Source: Chamaecyparis obtusa (lineage: Eukaryota; Streptophyta; Pinopsida; Cupressales; Cupressaceae). From it: a stretch of 64,000 bases of DNA. Where the stretch lies: positions 1,174,501 to 1,238,500 of the forward strand of contig BSBK01001162.1 of assembly GCA_027943335.1 (NCBI GenBank). Reading direction: 5' to 3'. Positions 34,763 to 46,652 of the stretch are shown here, piece by piece; position 1 is the stretch's first letter; each line of letters begins with the position of its first letter. The notes beneath the pieces were generated by a model. It was not told where the DNA came from. It saw only the letters and a program-made list of their open reading frames with translations, and did no database searches. Both the position numbers and the translations under genes were made by a program.

Positions 34763-36950
34763 ACTTTAAGGGTATGTTGACTTCTTCTTTTGATAAGCTG
34801 ATTTTTGGAATAAGGTAAAGGTTTTTGATCAATTTTAAATGGTTTAGAATCTTAATGATGTTTTGATCAATAACTTTGGAATATCTTGTTTGAAAATATA
34901 AAAACAATCTCAACACACACATCAATTTGGTACCATATCCCTAGAATGCTCTAATGTGTGTATTTTTGAACGTTTTCACAGGTTGAAACACAAGAATAGC
35001 TTCCACACAATCTACCTAGCACATAATTGGTTCATAAACATGGCTCTAATAGGTAGTTTTTCTATTTTACTGTTATGTAGTAAGTTTTCCGTTCAAAATA
35101 GATCTTAGCCATTCATCCCCCAAGTATGTTAATGGGCTTCCCACAAGCACCGAAGCATAATTTTTTGCAATCCGTTAAGACTACTAGAGGAAGTTCGAAA
35201 GAGCTAAAATTCTTTTGTCATGCACCCCATTAAGGATACACGTGTTTCTTTTTATAGTGGGTCAGATTCTCGTGGCAAAAGCAAGTGTATCCCACTTTGG
35301 GCTGTCCCTCTCATCGGCCCTTTTAAGGCAATCTCGGGAGGCGAGCCCACTAAGTTTTAAACATGTTCATTTGAAAGCATGAAAAGTGGATTTGGTAGAG
35401 CAAGTTTGGGAATTTGATTCACTCAAAGAGTGAAGAGCATATCCCTATTGCTTTTCCCTTATCCCAAACACTCACAATCAATTTGGTTCTTTTTCAACTC
35501 CGTGACAAAGGGGTTCTTAGAATTGAAATGTTTGTTCTTTTCCTTTTATGATTAAACTATGTTTTGAACTTTGAAAATGCCACAATTTAAGGGAGGTTTG
35601 CAAGCTTGATGAGAGAAATACCTCAAACGATGCTAGCAAAGGCTAGGCACATTTTTAAGTAGTAGATTTTCTCATTTTCTCTCCAAATCCTTCCCTTACC
35701 TTAATGAAACGTTCCCTCCACCAGAAAATTAGTCGGCACAAACAAACAAAGTGAGGAGAAACCAAAATCAATGCTTAGAATGCTACAATTTCAATTATGT
35801 TTTTTATGCCTTCTTTTTCTTCAAAAATTTGCAAAATTTTTACAAACTTAGGGACTAAACTCCCAATTTAATGATACGTATTTCTATTTGTAAGCATCTA
35901 CAACAGCAATGTATTTAGCATATAACTCCACATCCCTTTCTAAGTCATTGTTGAGAACAAAGGTGGTGTGTATCTGGTTTTCCTTTCTTATCCTCTTAGC
36001 GATCAATTTCTCCTCTAAGTTATGCCTTCTCTCTGATTTTTGAACTTTCTTATGATAGACCATACTCTTGAGACAGAAAAAAATGGATGTGAAGTCAGAA
36101 TACAGTCATTATTTTAACACTTTTGATAAAATATAAAAAGTACAGCCACACGACATTATCCAGACTGTACACGAGATCTAATTTAACAAGGATGTGATTA
36201 CTTTAACCATGAGCATCACCTTGAGGGGCTCAAGCGAGATTAAAATAACCAGGTGCGATATCAAATTTTACCTACGTGTGAAATCTTTACCAGACATGAC
36301 AACAGTCATTATTTTGATAAAATATAAAAGTGCAGCCAAGCGACATTGTCTACACTGTACGTGAGATCTAATTTGGCAAAGATGTGATTACTTTAATCGC
36401 GAGCATCACCTTGCGGGGCTCAAGCGAGATTAAAATAATCAGGTGCGATATCAAATTTTACCTACGCGTGAAATATTTACCAAACGCGATAAACTGATGC
36501 TATAAAAGCGACATCTAATTTATCAAAGGAGACATTTCAAATGACAACAGCGAGAAATTAAATTGATAAGGCAAAGTACTCGCTTCACACCAGATGTAAA
36601 ATGACTTCCTGAAAGTGACTTTTAAATTGCTATCCGCGACATTTAAATGACAAAATGCATGGTATCTTTATCACAAACGCGACAACTTAATAACCAGAAG
36701 CGTGATTTTATTTCTGTAATGTGTTATTTCTCTGTCCGGTAGCGTGAATCTGTAGGTTAATCCGCATAAAAGTCTAGACTATAGGTGACATTTTAATTCA
36801 GCATCCATGACATTTCTTTGCTTTAGGCATGACTTCTTTACTGGCAGGCGTGATTTCTTCTCTGTAACCTGCAAACAGCAAGCAAATTCATGCAATTCTA
36901 GCCTACATTTTGCAAATAACGTGGAAATAATGATGAATTTGAGGCCTAGA
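34763..36950 (-). other. Element B untranslated leader with 200-bp tandem duplication
   Basis: No gene is seen. 36103-36302 and 36303 to about 36490 are tandem copies, sharing GAGATCTAATTT, GCGAGATTAAAATAA and AGGTGCGATATCAAATTTTA. 36480-36880 carries many GTCGC/GCGAC phrases, inverted relative to the PMD-frame intron. Confidence 0.7.
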
Positions 36951-36968
36951 GCCCCACGATGGGCGCCA
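36951..36968 (-). other. Primer-binding site of element B (tRNA-Lys)
   Basis: On the minus strand TGGCGCCCATCGTGGGGC follows the LTR after two bases. It has one mismatch to the tRNA-Lys(CTT) complement and to the site of element A. Confidence 0.75.
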
Positions 36969-36970
36969 TT

Positions 36971-37825
36971 TGTGTGTGAGTGAATTACATCTTCATGAAA
37001 TAACAAGATTTAAAAGACAATTACACTATTCAAAGCAAACTAATCTAAATAATGCACAATTAATCTAAATATCTCATGGATCTCTAAAATAAAGTGGTAA
37101 ACGAGGCTCTCAGCTATGATCCTCACTAGTGACACTCTAAATATGAGAATTAAGCTATATGATATGCAAATTTAGATCTATTCTATCAAATTCTAGCTCT
37201 ATTTGATGAACAATCTACTATGATCAAAACAATTTAAGCTAATTAGCAATGAAAAATGATAAGTGAGTGATGTGGATGCAAATTGCCAGAGCTTTGCTGC
37301 AATTCAAAGATATGGAGTGGATGAATTATGCTTCTAAATGCCTTCAATATATAAGATTTTCCCAAGGGTAGGGGGTAGAGTGAGTTAACCATGGTTATGC
37401 TTGGGTAAGGTCAATTGGCTTTGCTTTGTCCATAAATGGGGGGACAAGGAGGGGACAATCATTTAAATGGTTTCAAAAGGCTGGACCATTTCAACAAAAG
37501 TGAGTGATTTGTGTCCATTTTGTCTCTTTTTTGCTTTGTTGAGGGAAATTATGATTTATTAATTAATTAAAGTAATTAAATTTAGCCATGAAGGGTAAGA
37601 TGTTCATTTTGATTTTTGCTTTCAACAACTATGTCATTAATTGAATTTAATCAATTTCGTAGTGTTTTTCCCCTTTTCAAGCTTTATTTAATCATTTAAT
37701 CATTTAATTGAATTTTCCTTTGATTTGAATTGCCTTTGTTCTATTTATTGATTTTTCATATTATTTTGATGATTTGATGCACCTTTTGATTGATTTAAGC
37801 CTTTTGCCAATTTTTCGTGTCTACA
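36971..37825 (-). repeat. Element B 5' LTR (right in window)
   Basis: 855 bp, the same length as 21242-22096, with about eight substitutions by eye. TATATA on the minus strand at 37348-37353. Confidence 0.93.
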
Positions 37826-37830
37826 AATTA
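37826..37830. repeat. Target-site duplication of element B, right
   Basis: AATTA, same as 21237-21241. Confidence 0.85.
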
Positions 37831-37886
37831 AAAATATCTCATATACAAATGAATAACAAGTACAACCAATACCATAAGGTATGTAC

Positions 37887-37891
37887 ACAAT
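37887..37891. repeat. Target-site duplication of element C, left
   Basis: ACAAT, repeated at 51001-51005. Confidence 0.85.
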
Positions 37892-38570
37892 TGATGCAGG
37901 AGCATCTCAGGTCCTTTGGCAATCATATGTCACCAAAAACATGTTTGTGTTTTCCTGTGTTGCTCAGTTCCTTCTTTGACCGAGTTGGTTCGGTGTTTCT
38001 CGGTTTGCTTTGTTTATTGGGGTTGGTTAGTTATCTCTTTGGCACTCGATGAATTTCCTTAGCGCTCAGTGATGCTTGTCTAGCACTCGGTTATCCTTGC
38101 TTACCGAGTTGTTTGTTTTAGTTTCCTGTTGAGGCTAACCCTTGCAATTAATTATGGTCATGAATTTAATGTTAGTATCTATCATTGGGAAGCGTGTGAA
38201 CCTAGATCTGGTTGTTCCTTCTGTTGATGGTGGATTTGAAGGCTGACTTGTTTGGTAGCCTCTTGTATATAATGTAATCTTTATTTGTAGTTTTAGTGAA
38301 TCAATTAGGACATTCAAGATAGAAGCTAGGAGAGAGAAGATTGTTTCAGATCCTTGCATGTTGGAGGACTTATGTACTTGAATTGTAATATTTGGTCTAA
38401 ACCGAGAAGGCCTTATAGTCCAGCATGTATGAATCAATTAAAATAAATATATGAAAGTGATTTGTGTTCTCTCTCTCACTTGTGTGTTTGTTTCTTCCAC
38501 ATGTGATCTTTACAAGGTGGATCTGGTTAGGGTGTGCCTTTGGCCCCTCTCCCTATCCTCCCTTGCATTA
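37892..38570 (+). repeat. Element C left (5') LTR
   Basis: 679 bp, begins TGATGCAGGAGC, ends CCTTGCATTA where the right LTR ends CCTTGCATCA. TATATAA near 38266 is a possible TATA box. Confidence 0.9.
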
Positions 38571-38572
38571 GG

Positions 38573-38584
38573 TGGTATCAGAAT
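38573..38584 (+). other. Primer-binding site of element C (tRNA-iMet)
   Basis: TGGTATCAGAAT matches the first ten bases of the usual plant iMet complement TGGTATCAGAGC. Confidence 0.7.
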
Positions 38585-38706
38585 GAAGTGAGATCTAGAT
38601 CTAGGTTTGTGAATATAAGTTTGAGGGTTCTTTATTATCAAACCCTAGTTGATTTGTTGTAGGGTAGCAGATTGCAATCTGGCTTGCAATTACAAAGGGT
38701 TTCAAG

Positions 38707-39493
38707 ATGGTTCATGGGAGGTGAGATGCAGATCCAAGATTGGTAGACATGTTGAGACAACTTGCTGCTAGATTAGAAGCTGTTGAAATAGCTCAGAGAA
38801 GAGGAAGACATCTTGAAGATGTTAGTGATGATGAAATTGAGGAAGATCAAGGTGATGTAGAACCAGCATCGGTGATGGATCAAGGTGAGGAAAGATTGTT
38901 GAAGGCTTTGACAAATTTGAAGTCTACACCACACTTTAATCCTCCTAAGTATAGTGGAAAATTGGATTCTGATGAATTGGTGGACTAGATCACTGAGATG
39001 GAAAAGTACTTTGAATATGAAAATGTACCTAAGGAAAAGAAGGTGAAAATTGCAAGCACAAAGTTGAAAATTCATGCATCCTTGTGGTGGGAACATCTGC
39101 AGTTGGACAAAAAGAGGAAAGGAAAAGACAAAATTAAGGTATGGAATAATGGTGTATAAATTGAAAGGAAATTTTTTACCTTGTGATTATCAAATTAACC
39201 TAGTTAGGCAAATGCAAAGTTTGAGGCAGAAAGATAGCTCGGTAAAAGAATATATTAAGGAATTCTATAGATTAGATATCAGATCTGGACATGATGAAGA
39301 TGATGTGGAAAGAATTGCTAGGTATCTGAATGGATTGAGAGTTTCCATCCAATAAGAAATCAGTTTGGTTAAATTGGAGAACATTGAAGAGGCTTATCAA
39401 TTTGCATTAAAAGCTGAGGAGAAATTGAACAAGAGACATGAGCAAAGACAAAGAGGTAAAGGTGGTAGATTCCCTAGAGGAAGAGGTAGATCT
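38707..39493 (+). pseudogene. Element C gag, 5' part
   Basis: From ATG at 38707, blocks include MLRQLAARLEAVEIAQ (helical), HFNPPKYSGKLDSDELVD, KYFEYENVPKEKKVKIA, LWWEHLQ, then after a frameshift near 39140 LKGNFLPCDYQ, FYRLDIRSG and EEAYQFALKAEEKL. This is the Retrotrans_gag-type fold of chromoviruses. Stops occur at codon 6 (TGA, at an Arg-like CGA position) and after DELVD (TAG, at a position where W is usual). The gene is cut at RGRGRS by element D and resumes at 46658. Confidence 0.82.
39489..39493. repeat. Target-site duplication of element D, left
   Basis: GATCT, repeated at 46653-46657; removing D plus one copy restores the gag frame of element C (7,164 bp, a multiple of three). Confidence 0.8.
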
Positions 39494-40603
39494 TGTTAGT
39501 AATTGGAACACTAAGAGGGGGGGGGCGTGAATCAGTGTTCTATATAATTATTTTTTGATATCTTGAAACTTAACTCAATAACTTAATTACTAAATTGAAT
39601 ATTAAAGCATGTAAAGTAATCAACACATAACACCAGATATGATTACGGAGAAACCTTGGCCAAAGGAAAAACCCTAGTGGGAATTAATACCCACTAATAA
39701 TTGTACTTGTGTATTATGAACCTGTTAATGTTCCTTAGCCCTATTAGGAGCTGTCATTACAATGCTTAAGTACAATGACCTTGTCAAGGGTCGGACCCTG
39801 TTAGGAGTCTTTTACAATTAACCCTGTTAGGGGTGAGGACACACTGTCCTAGAGCTCATTGCTCAAATGGTGAAGGCTACAACCTTTTGAGTATCAGATA
39901 CACACTATATCTACAAGGTGAACTGCTACTATGACATTGCTTGTTTGATCAGTTCTTTTTGTGTGCTAATGCTTTAACCTCTTGTAAAGCTCTATATCAT
40001 ACTAACTTCTCTTCGCATAATTCTAATCTTCTTCTATCAACTCTATCTATCATGCCATCCTCAAATACAAATGCACATGTCTTATTTATATGCACAAACA
40101 AAACTATTCACTAAGTCAGCCTATAACTAATTACATACAATGCTTCCAAATGAATTGGCTCAAGTGTATTTACATACAATGATATTAACAAGTCTATAAC
40201 ACATTTACAATAGGTGCATAGCCTTTACAAAAAAATATTATAACCGCTAACCAAAATACTAACAGTCGGCTCCATACTCTGTTCTATTCTGCCTCTCACT
40301 GTCTGTATCACTTCAACTTGTTGTATCCTCATCATACTAACTCATCTGATCATGCATTCTCAAACATAGCTTAATAACATATTCAAAATCTTATCTTCTA
40401 GGGCACATACTAAAACTCGGTCATATGCACGTGCGTTGATGCTCTGTTCCTTAGGTGTTATACTGACTATCCAGTCTTCCATACTTAGCCAAATTTTGAT
40501 CTTATGAGTAAGTGCACTATCTCCAAAACTCCATATGACTTTGTTGCCATAATGATAACACTAAATCTTAGTCATATACATCAGTATAGTCAACTTGAAA
40601 ATA
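39494..40603 (-). repeat. Element D 3' LTR (left in window)
   Basis: About 1.1 kb, aligned with 45535-46652. The plus strand begins TGTTAG and carries a run of nine G at 39518. The inner boundary is uncertain: TAGTCA at 40592 gives TG...CA ends, but the target duplication on the other copy implies ten more bases. Confidence 0.82.
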
Positions 40604-40616
40604 ATCTCCCCCTTTG
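40604..40616 (-). other. Polypurine tract of element D
   Basis: Minus strand CAAAGGGGGAGAT beside the left LTR. A near copy lies at 40725-40736 (CAAAGGGGGAGT on the minus strand), both followed by related AATGAC-type flanks. Confidence 0.65.
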
Positions 40617-40819
40617 TCATTAATGGAAACAAAGGAATATGGCAAAGTTACTAAACTGTATCTTACACAAAAAAATTCTAACATATACTTTATCTTATAT
40701 CTCCCTTCTACTATATAATCTACTCCCCCTTTGACATTAATGACAGAGGTGCTAAAAAAAATACAACTCCAAGTACTTCCACTGAGAGTACATTTGGGTA
40801 TGCAACCTGAAAGTTTACA

Positions 40820-43800
40820 ATTTCTTGCTACCAAAATGCCTTCAGTGCATCTACTATTTGGAGATGGGCGCATAGTGCATAAGCTAATTTCTCCATCTTC
40901 TCCAAATCTATACATGGACCTTGATCATATGTCACAATAGTGGCATCAATCTCCTTGATGTTTTGATTTAGTGCATGTCTCAATTGTGCTTGCCTAGCCC
41001 TTATTTGAGCCATTTCTTTTTCTACCTTCTCAATCTTATCCACTTGTCCTTGGTAGGCATTATTACACATATTTATATATGTGGAGGGATCTTCTACAGA
41101 TTTTCTTATTGCTTATATCATAGATTCAGCTTCCTGAATCTTCTTGGAAAGGTCTAAGGTAAATTAATCTTTATTCATACAGTCAGCTATTATTTTCCTT
41201 CCTTTAGTTGTTGTCTCCTTTAACACTGCTTGACCGACCTTTAGAGAACTGAGGTCAAGTGCAAAGGTACCTATCAATTCATTCAATCTCTTCATAATAT
41301 GTTTTTATTCTTCTATCTTGGATGATGATTCCTCAAGACTTGAGAAATTTGCTTTAAAGCATGACATGATGGTGCTGACATCATCCACTAAATGTATACT
41401 GGATACTTTCTTGTCTTTAGGCAGTAAGCTATTCAGAATGTTGCAGACTGATTCAACAAATAATGGATTCCTCATTTCTTGTTTCTCCTTCACTTTCTCC
41501 ATTGCTAACACACTGATCTTTATCAAGTCTTCTTCTCCCCATGAATCTAGACTTGTTGTGTTCAAGGTCAAACTTGACAACAATGACAATGATGGCTTGG
41601 GAGTGATGAGTGTACTATCCATGGTTTCAGTCTTAACCTTCACTGGAATTCCAACAGAGGGTTCTTTTGTAGGTTCATCTTCCTTCTCATCTTCTTTCTC
41701 CTTTTCTTTTTCTTTCTCCTCTTCTTCTTCTTGTCTAGTTATATCTTCAATCTACACTTATTCTTGTTGCTTGAGAGAATTGTCAGCGCATAGAATTTCT
41801 ACTTCTTCAGTGCTCACAAATGCTTCCTCAAACTTATCCAAGTCCTTATCTGATGCTTCCATGGATATTTCTACATTATCTATCATAATTGTGTCCTCCT
41901 TGGCTTCAGGCATAGGCGCAAAATCCTATGGACCTATCATAGGTATATTTGGAATCTCAACTACTTTTACTTTCTCAGAGGGAACTTGAGTTGTAGGTGC
42001 AGATGATGGATGCACACGTTGTTCCACAAATACCTTCTCAAATGCTTTTTCAATTTCCTTTGCAACCAACTCATAGTCCTTATTCATAATTTGCAAAGTC
42101 CTCAGCTTGGTTCTTAGGTGAGGTTTCACTAAATTCATTAATAATGTTTTTTCTTCTACTGAGCACACTAGGAGGTTATCATCTAAGGTCTTTCCCCTTA
42201 TTCTAAAGTCTTCTTCTATAGCCTGTCTCTTCAAATAATCAAGTATGTTCCATACTTGATCAGGAATCACTGTCTTAAGTTCCAAGACTGTCTTCTTGAA
42301 CTTGATCATATGTTTGATAATCATGGAATGGATCTCAAATTTATCAATCTCATGATACATATTATAGAACTTAGCTATTTGATCAATTATGCCTTCATCT
42401 ACTACTCTTGTTCTCAACACTTCTAAATTCAGTAGAAATCCTACCTTAGGAGGTGCTTGAATATTTCTACCTTGGCTTCTTGTGGACCTTGATGATGGAT
42501 GACTTGTGCCAGACTGCTTCTTCCTTTTAGGTATCCTGCTAGGCTCAGGAGGTGCTTGACTAGACTCCAGATCAATAGTATATGTGGGCGCATGAGTGTT
42601 TTCTTCTATCTTTTTATTTTTCTCCTTAGAGTCATCAACCTTCTCTATTTTAACTTTAGAAAAGGGTGCTCTCTCAAGTTGCATTGCAATCTTGGCTTCC
42701 CTTGTCTTATCCAGGTCTTCTTGAGTGACACCATGAATTTTTAGTATCTCAGAGGTGATCTTTGATGCTTTTCTCTTGGTTACTACACTATAGGAGACTG
42801 AATCTACCTGTCTTGTCTTCTCCTCATAAGTACCCCATCTTGGCTCATTGGGATCCTTAGGTGCTGATAGGAGGACTTGTGCATAAGCTTCCATAATGTG
42901 CTCTTCCACTTCATAACCAAGTGGATGAATCCACTTAGTTCTAGGTTCTACAGCTTCCATGCATGTTGTATCAGTCTCCACCATAAAACATATGCTATCC
43001 TTATACTTTTCCACAATGCTCTCAGGTATCTTATACCTTCTCTACATCTTTATTCTGAATGTCTTGATCTCTAATTCCATGTAATCCTTCAAGGTGCTCT
43101 TAGATGATGCCTTGAATGAGATTTGTGGCATTGCAGGCAAAATCTTATCAAGGTAAAGATCTGATACTTTACCAACAATATGGAAATACTTGTAGATGAT
43201 AAGTGACCCAAACCTGAATATCTTGCTCTTATCATGCTTAATTGCCCTTAGGTTATCCATCAACTATGTGTGCAAGATCTCACACAAGTTGAATTCACCA
43301 TTTTCCTTTACAATCCTTATGGATACTAAAATAGTGGCTGCGGATACACTATTTACCATGTTTGCATGTTGGAACTTATATCCAGGTATCATAGACATAA
43401 GCTTGATATCTTTTTCTTCAATCATCTCAATTATCATGTCGCACTTATCACTCTGGGATTTACAAGCCTGTTCCACTAGTTTCCTAACATCCTTTCCAAT
43501 GGGAAGGATGGAACCGGTCTTAGGTAGTCTTGTCATCTCATGAATGAGATCAGTATTTATCCAAACAGGGACTTCTCCAATCTAGAACAAGTCATCATGA
43601 CTTCTGCTTAATAGAATCTTAATCCATTTAGATTCATAAAACTCATATGCAGTCCCATTCTCAATAATAGGGTTATTCTCTAAGTGCACAAACTCATCCA
43701 GGAATGTCATGTCTAGTTTCATCATAGATTCTAAGTGCGACCTAATCCTGTCCAATCCACAAGTTCCTTCTTGCAATAAATGTATGTGCGTATATCCTCT

Positions 43801-43928
43801 ACGTGCATAACTCCCATTGGAGTCCTAGAGAATACTCCTTCTAGGTCATCTAGGACTAACTTGAAAGGATGCTTCTTAAAAATGTATCTCTTCCTTTCAG
43901 CAACATCAAAGATAATTGGAGTGGCCAT
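40820..43928 (-). pseudogene. Element D unknown long frame (about 1,000 codons)
   Basis: A reading frame on the minus strand begins at ATG 43928 (MATPIIFDVAERKRYIF), shifts frame once near 43745, then holds one frame to about 40825 with roughly ten stops. The N-terminal 300 residues look globular (TPMGVMHVEDIRTYIYCKK, YESKWIKILLSRSHDDLF, VPVWINTDLIHEMTRLPKTG, FRFGSLIIYKYF). The middle is Lys/Glu/Pro-rich (SRIPKRKKQSGTSHPSSRS). A helical segment follows (KFYNMYHEIDKFEIHSMI, QVWNILDYLKRQAIEEDF). The C-terminal part is acidic, then coiled-coil-like (DKIEKVEKEMAQIRARQAQL). I recognise no polymerase, protease or envelope motif. It could be a captured host gene or a family-specific protein. The preserved frame over 980 codons shows it was coding. 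Confidence 0.6.
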
Positions 43929-44239
43929 AAGTTACTTGATTAATAGCTAAAATAGGTTTCCAAGGGTTTCTAAATTGTCACGTTCGAACTAGGGCTTCGC
44001 AACCAATCTTTCACACTTGTTTGTTGATAAACCAACTGCAATCTTTCAACACGAACTACTTTGATCTCATGTGCTCTCCAAAGTCTCAAACTTGAATGCA
44101 AATGTGTGAATAATGGATCTTCGATGACTTTAAATCAACTTTCTGCCATTAATGCTTGCCGCATAAACACAAAATCCTACAGAGAATTCCAATCTTTGCT
44201 TTTGCTATCAATCAGGTAGTGTGCTCTTGCATACTAAAA

Positions 44240-45480
44240 CCAATTATATCCAAACTATTATAACCAAAGGTGCATACTCCGAGGGTGAGTATACTAGCTG
44301 TGCAGGGGTCTAGAGCTAATCTAGCTCCCCCTATGACCATGAGGATCATTCATCTAGAAGTAGAGGGTGTGTCTATTACAAATGCATCCAATACATATTC
44401 ATCAATATTATCCTTCTTTACTTCTATCCAAATCAAGCTCGCATCTTCTGTGGCTTTCACAAACTTGACTTCTCCAAATTCATCCAGAATTGATCCTTGA
44501 GACTTATTAGGGCTTTCTTGTCTTTGTGCTTTTGATCTGCAAAACTTTGAGATGTGTCCAGCTTTTTTAAAAGAATGACAAATAACTAGAGGCCTTATAT
44601 TCCTCGGCGCATTGATGTGAGTTACCGATTTGCATTGTCTAGCTGTATGACCATTATAATTACATATCTGACATGTATTGTTCTGAGGATTTCTAACATT
44701 CTATTATGGATGACTTCTCTGATTTTGTTGAGTCTGATTTCTTTGATTTGATATACAATTCATAGCTCTATGACCAAAATTATTGCATGAATAATAGTAA
44801 CCACTAAAAGATCTTACCTCTTTACAATCTCTTGCTATGTGACCATGCTTGTTATAGGAATAACAAGTTTTGTTTACTAGCTTGCACTCATCTTTAGATA
44901 GTTCTTCTTTAGCTTCAATATGATCTTTAGTATTCTTAGCTTATGTAGATTCTTCTGGTGCTTTCAGTCTTCCTCACATATCATTGATTTGATTTTGTGC
45001 TTCATTGAATCCAATACCAATGGTATCTCCTTTAATCTTCTGTGCATACAACTATGACTCTATTAGATCTTTGCTTGTGTGTAAATTGTCAATATGATTA
45101 TTTGCTTTAGTCAATTCAGATTCCACTTGCTTCTTGATGTTCTCTAACTCCAACATTTTCATGTTTTCTTACCTCAGTTCTTCATCCAACTGCTTGTTTT
45201 CTTTGACCTGTTCTTCATAGGCTTCTTTATTGTTAAATAACTTTTCATCCAACTCTTCAATCTGATCCTTTAGAGATGTGTTTTCCTCATTCAACTTTTT
45301 AACCATTTTCCCTAAATCACTGTTTAAACAATCCTTCAAATCTTTTCTCAATTTCTTGATGAATACTTGAGAACCACTAACCTTTAATTCTAGTTCTTCA
45401 ATTTCTTTTTCAAATCTATGAAGGTCTTCAAGAGTCACTTCAAGATTCTTCTTTAGATGTTTCACTTCTTCTGAACCCAT
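44240..45480 (-). pseudogene. Element D gag-like region with coiled coil and zinc knuckles
   Basis: Frame starts MGSEEVKHLKKNLEV at 45480, with about 150 residues of heptad-like coiled coil (EEIEELELKV-type, KLNEENTSLKDQIEELDEKL). Several stops follow, then four knuckle-like segments between 44870 and 44520 in the same frame. One is intact (CQICNYNGHTARQC); three have lost a cysteine (CYSYNKHGHIARDC, YYSCNNFGHRAMNC, CHSFKKAGHISKFC). Tandem CCHC knuckles are typical of retrotransposon gag and bind the RNA. The amino-terminal capsid-like part expected in copia gag is not visible. Decayed and probably inactive. Confidence 0.65.
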
Positions 45481-45520
45481 GATCTCTTCAATTGGTTAAA
45501 CTTGTCTTCAGAGGACCAAA

Positions 45521-45532
45521 GATCTGATACCA
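45521..45532 (-). other. Primer-binding site of element D (tRNA-iMet)
   Basis: Minus strand TGGTATCAGATC, two bases after the LTR end CTAACA; ten of twelve bases match the iMet complement. Confidence 0.7.
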
Positions 45533-45534
45533 AT

Positions 45535-46652
45535 TGTTAGGAATGGGAACACTGAGAGGGGGGGGGGGGGTGAATCAGTGTTCTATACAATTACTTTCTG
45601 ATATCTTGAAACTTAACTCAATAACTTAATTACTAAATTGAATATTAAAGCATGTAAAGTAATCAACACATAACACGTAACACCATATATGATTACAGGG
45701 AAACCTTGGCCAAAGGAAAAACCCCAGTGGGAATTAATACCCACTAATAATTGTACTTGTGTATTATGAACCTATTAATGTTCCTTAGCCCTGTTAGGAG
45801 TTGTCATTACAATGCTTAAGTACAATGACCTTGTCAAGGGTCGGACCCTGTTAGGAGTCTTTTACAATTAACCCTATTAGGGGTGAGGACACACTATCCT
45901 AGAGCTCACTACTCAAATTGTGAAGGCTACAACCTTTTGAGTATTAGATACACACTATATCTACAACGTGAACTGCTGCTATGACACTGCTTGTCTGATT
46001 AGTTCCTTTTGTGCACTATTGCTTTAACCTCTTGTAAAGCTCTATATCATACTGACTTCTCTTCACATACTTCTACTCTTCTTCTATCAACTCTATCTAT
46101 CATGCCATCCTCAAATACAAAGGGGCATGTCTTATTTATATGTGCAAACAAAACTATTCACTAAGTTGGCCTATAACTAATTACATACAACACTTCCAAA
46201 TGAATTGGCTCAAGTGTGTTTACATACAATTATATTAACAAGTCTATAACACATTTACAATAGGTGCATATCCTTTACAAAACAATATTATAATTGCTAA
46301 CCAAAATACTAATAGTCAGCTCCATACTCTATTCTATTATGTTGCTCATTGTCTACGTCACTTCAAATTGTTGTATCTTCATCATACTGACTCATCTGAT
46401 CATGTGTTCTTAGACATAGATTAATAAGATATTTAAAAGATTATCTTTAGGGTACATACCAAAACTCGATCATACACATGTGCATTGATGCTCTGTTCCT
46501 AAGGTGCTATATTGATTGTCTAGTCTTCCATACTTAGCCAAATTATGATCTTATGAGTAGGTTTGCTGACTCCAAAACTCCATATGTATTTGTTTCCATA
46601 ATGGCAACACTAAATATTAGTCATATACATCAATATAGTCAACTTTCCAATA
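45535..46652 (-). repeat. Element D 5' LTR (right in window)
   Basis: About 1.1 kb, partner of 39494-40603. The G run near its plus-strand start is about twelve long here and nine in the other copy. Confidence 0.82.

Larger units (their letters stand above)
21242..37825 (-). mobile_element. Element B: Tat-like Ty3/gypsy retrotransposon with antisense PMD-like frame
   Basis: A 16.6-kb element read on the minus strand: 5' LTR 36971-37825, tRNA-Lys-type primer site, leader, gag, protease, RT, RNase H, second RNase H, integrase, a 5-kb region holding an opposite-strand frame, polypurine tract, 3' LTR 21242-22096. The second RNase H after the polymerase and the gag-pol order place it near the Tat/Ogre group. 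The 855-bp LTRs differ at about eight positions by eye, so insertion is recent. Nevertheless the pol frame carries several stops and the RT motif is altered. It probably moved with proteins supplied by a relative. Confidence 0.92.
39494..46652 (-). mobile_element. Element D: non-autonomous, copia-like LTR retrotransposon inside element C
   Basis: Terminal repeats 39494 to about 40603 and 45535-46652, minus orientation judged from the primer site (next to the right LTR) and the polypurine tract (next to the left LTR). The interior has a zinc-knuckle gag-like region and one long unknown frame; no protease, integrase, RT or RNase H is visible. LTR divergence is below that of C by eye, consistent with D landing in an older C. 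Copia affiliation is inferred from the tandem zinc knuckles, the iMet-type primer site and the AAAGGGGGAGAT tract; it is not proven. Confidence 0.82.

Noticed and set aside
41318..41989. 223-codon plus-strand Ser-rich frame
   Set aside because: Antisense of the acidic Lys/Glu part of the element D frame; poly-Ser arises from complementary GAA/GAG codons.
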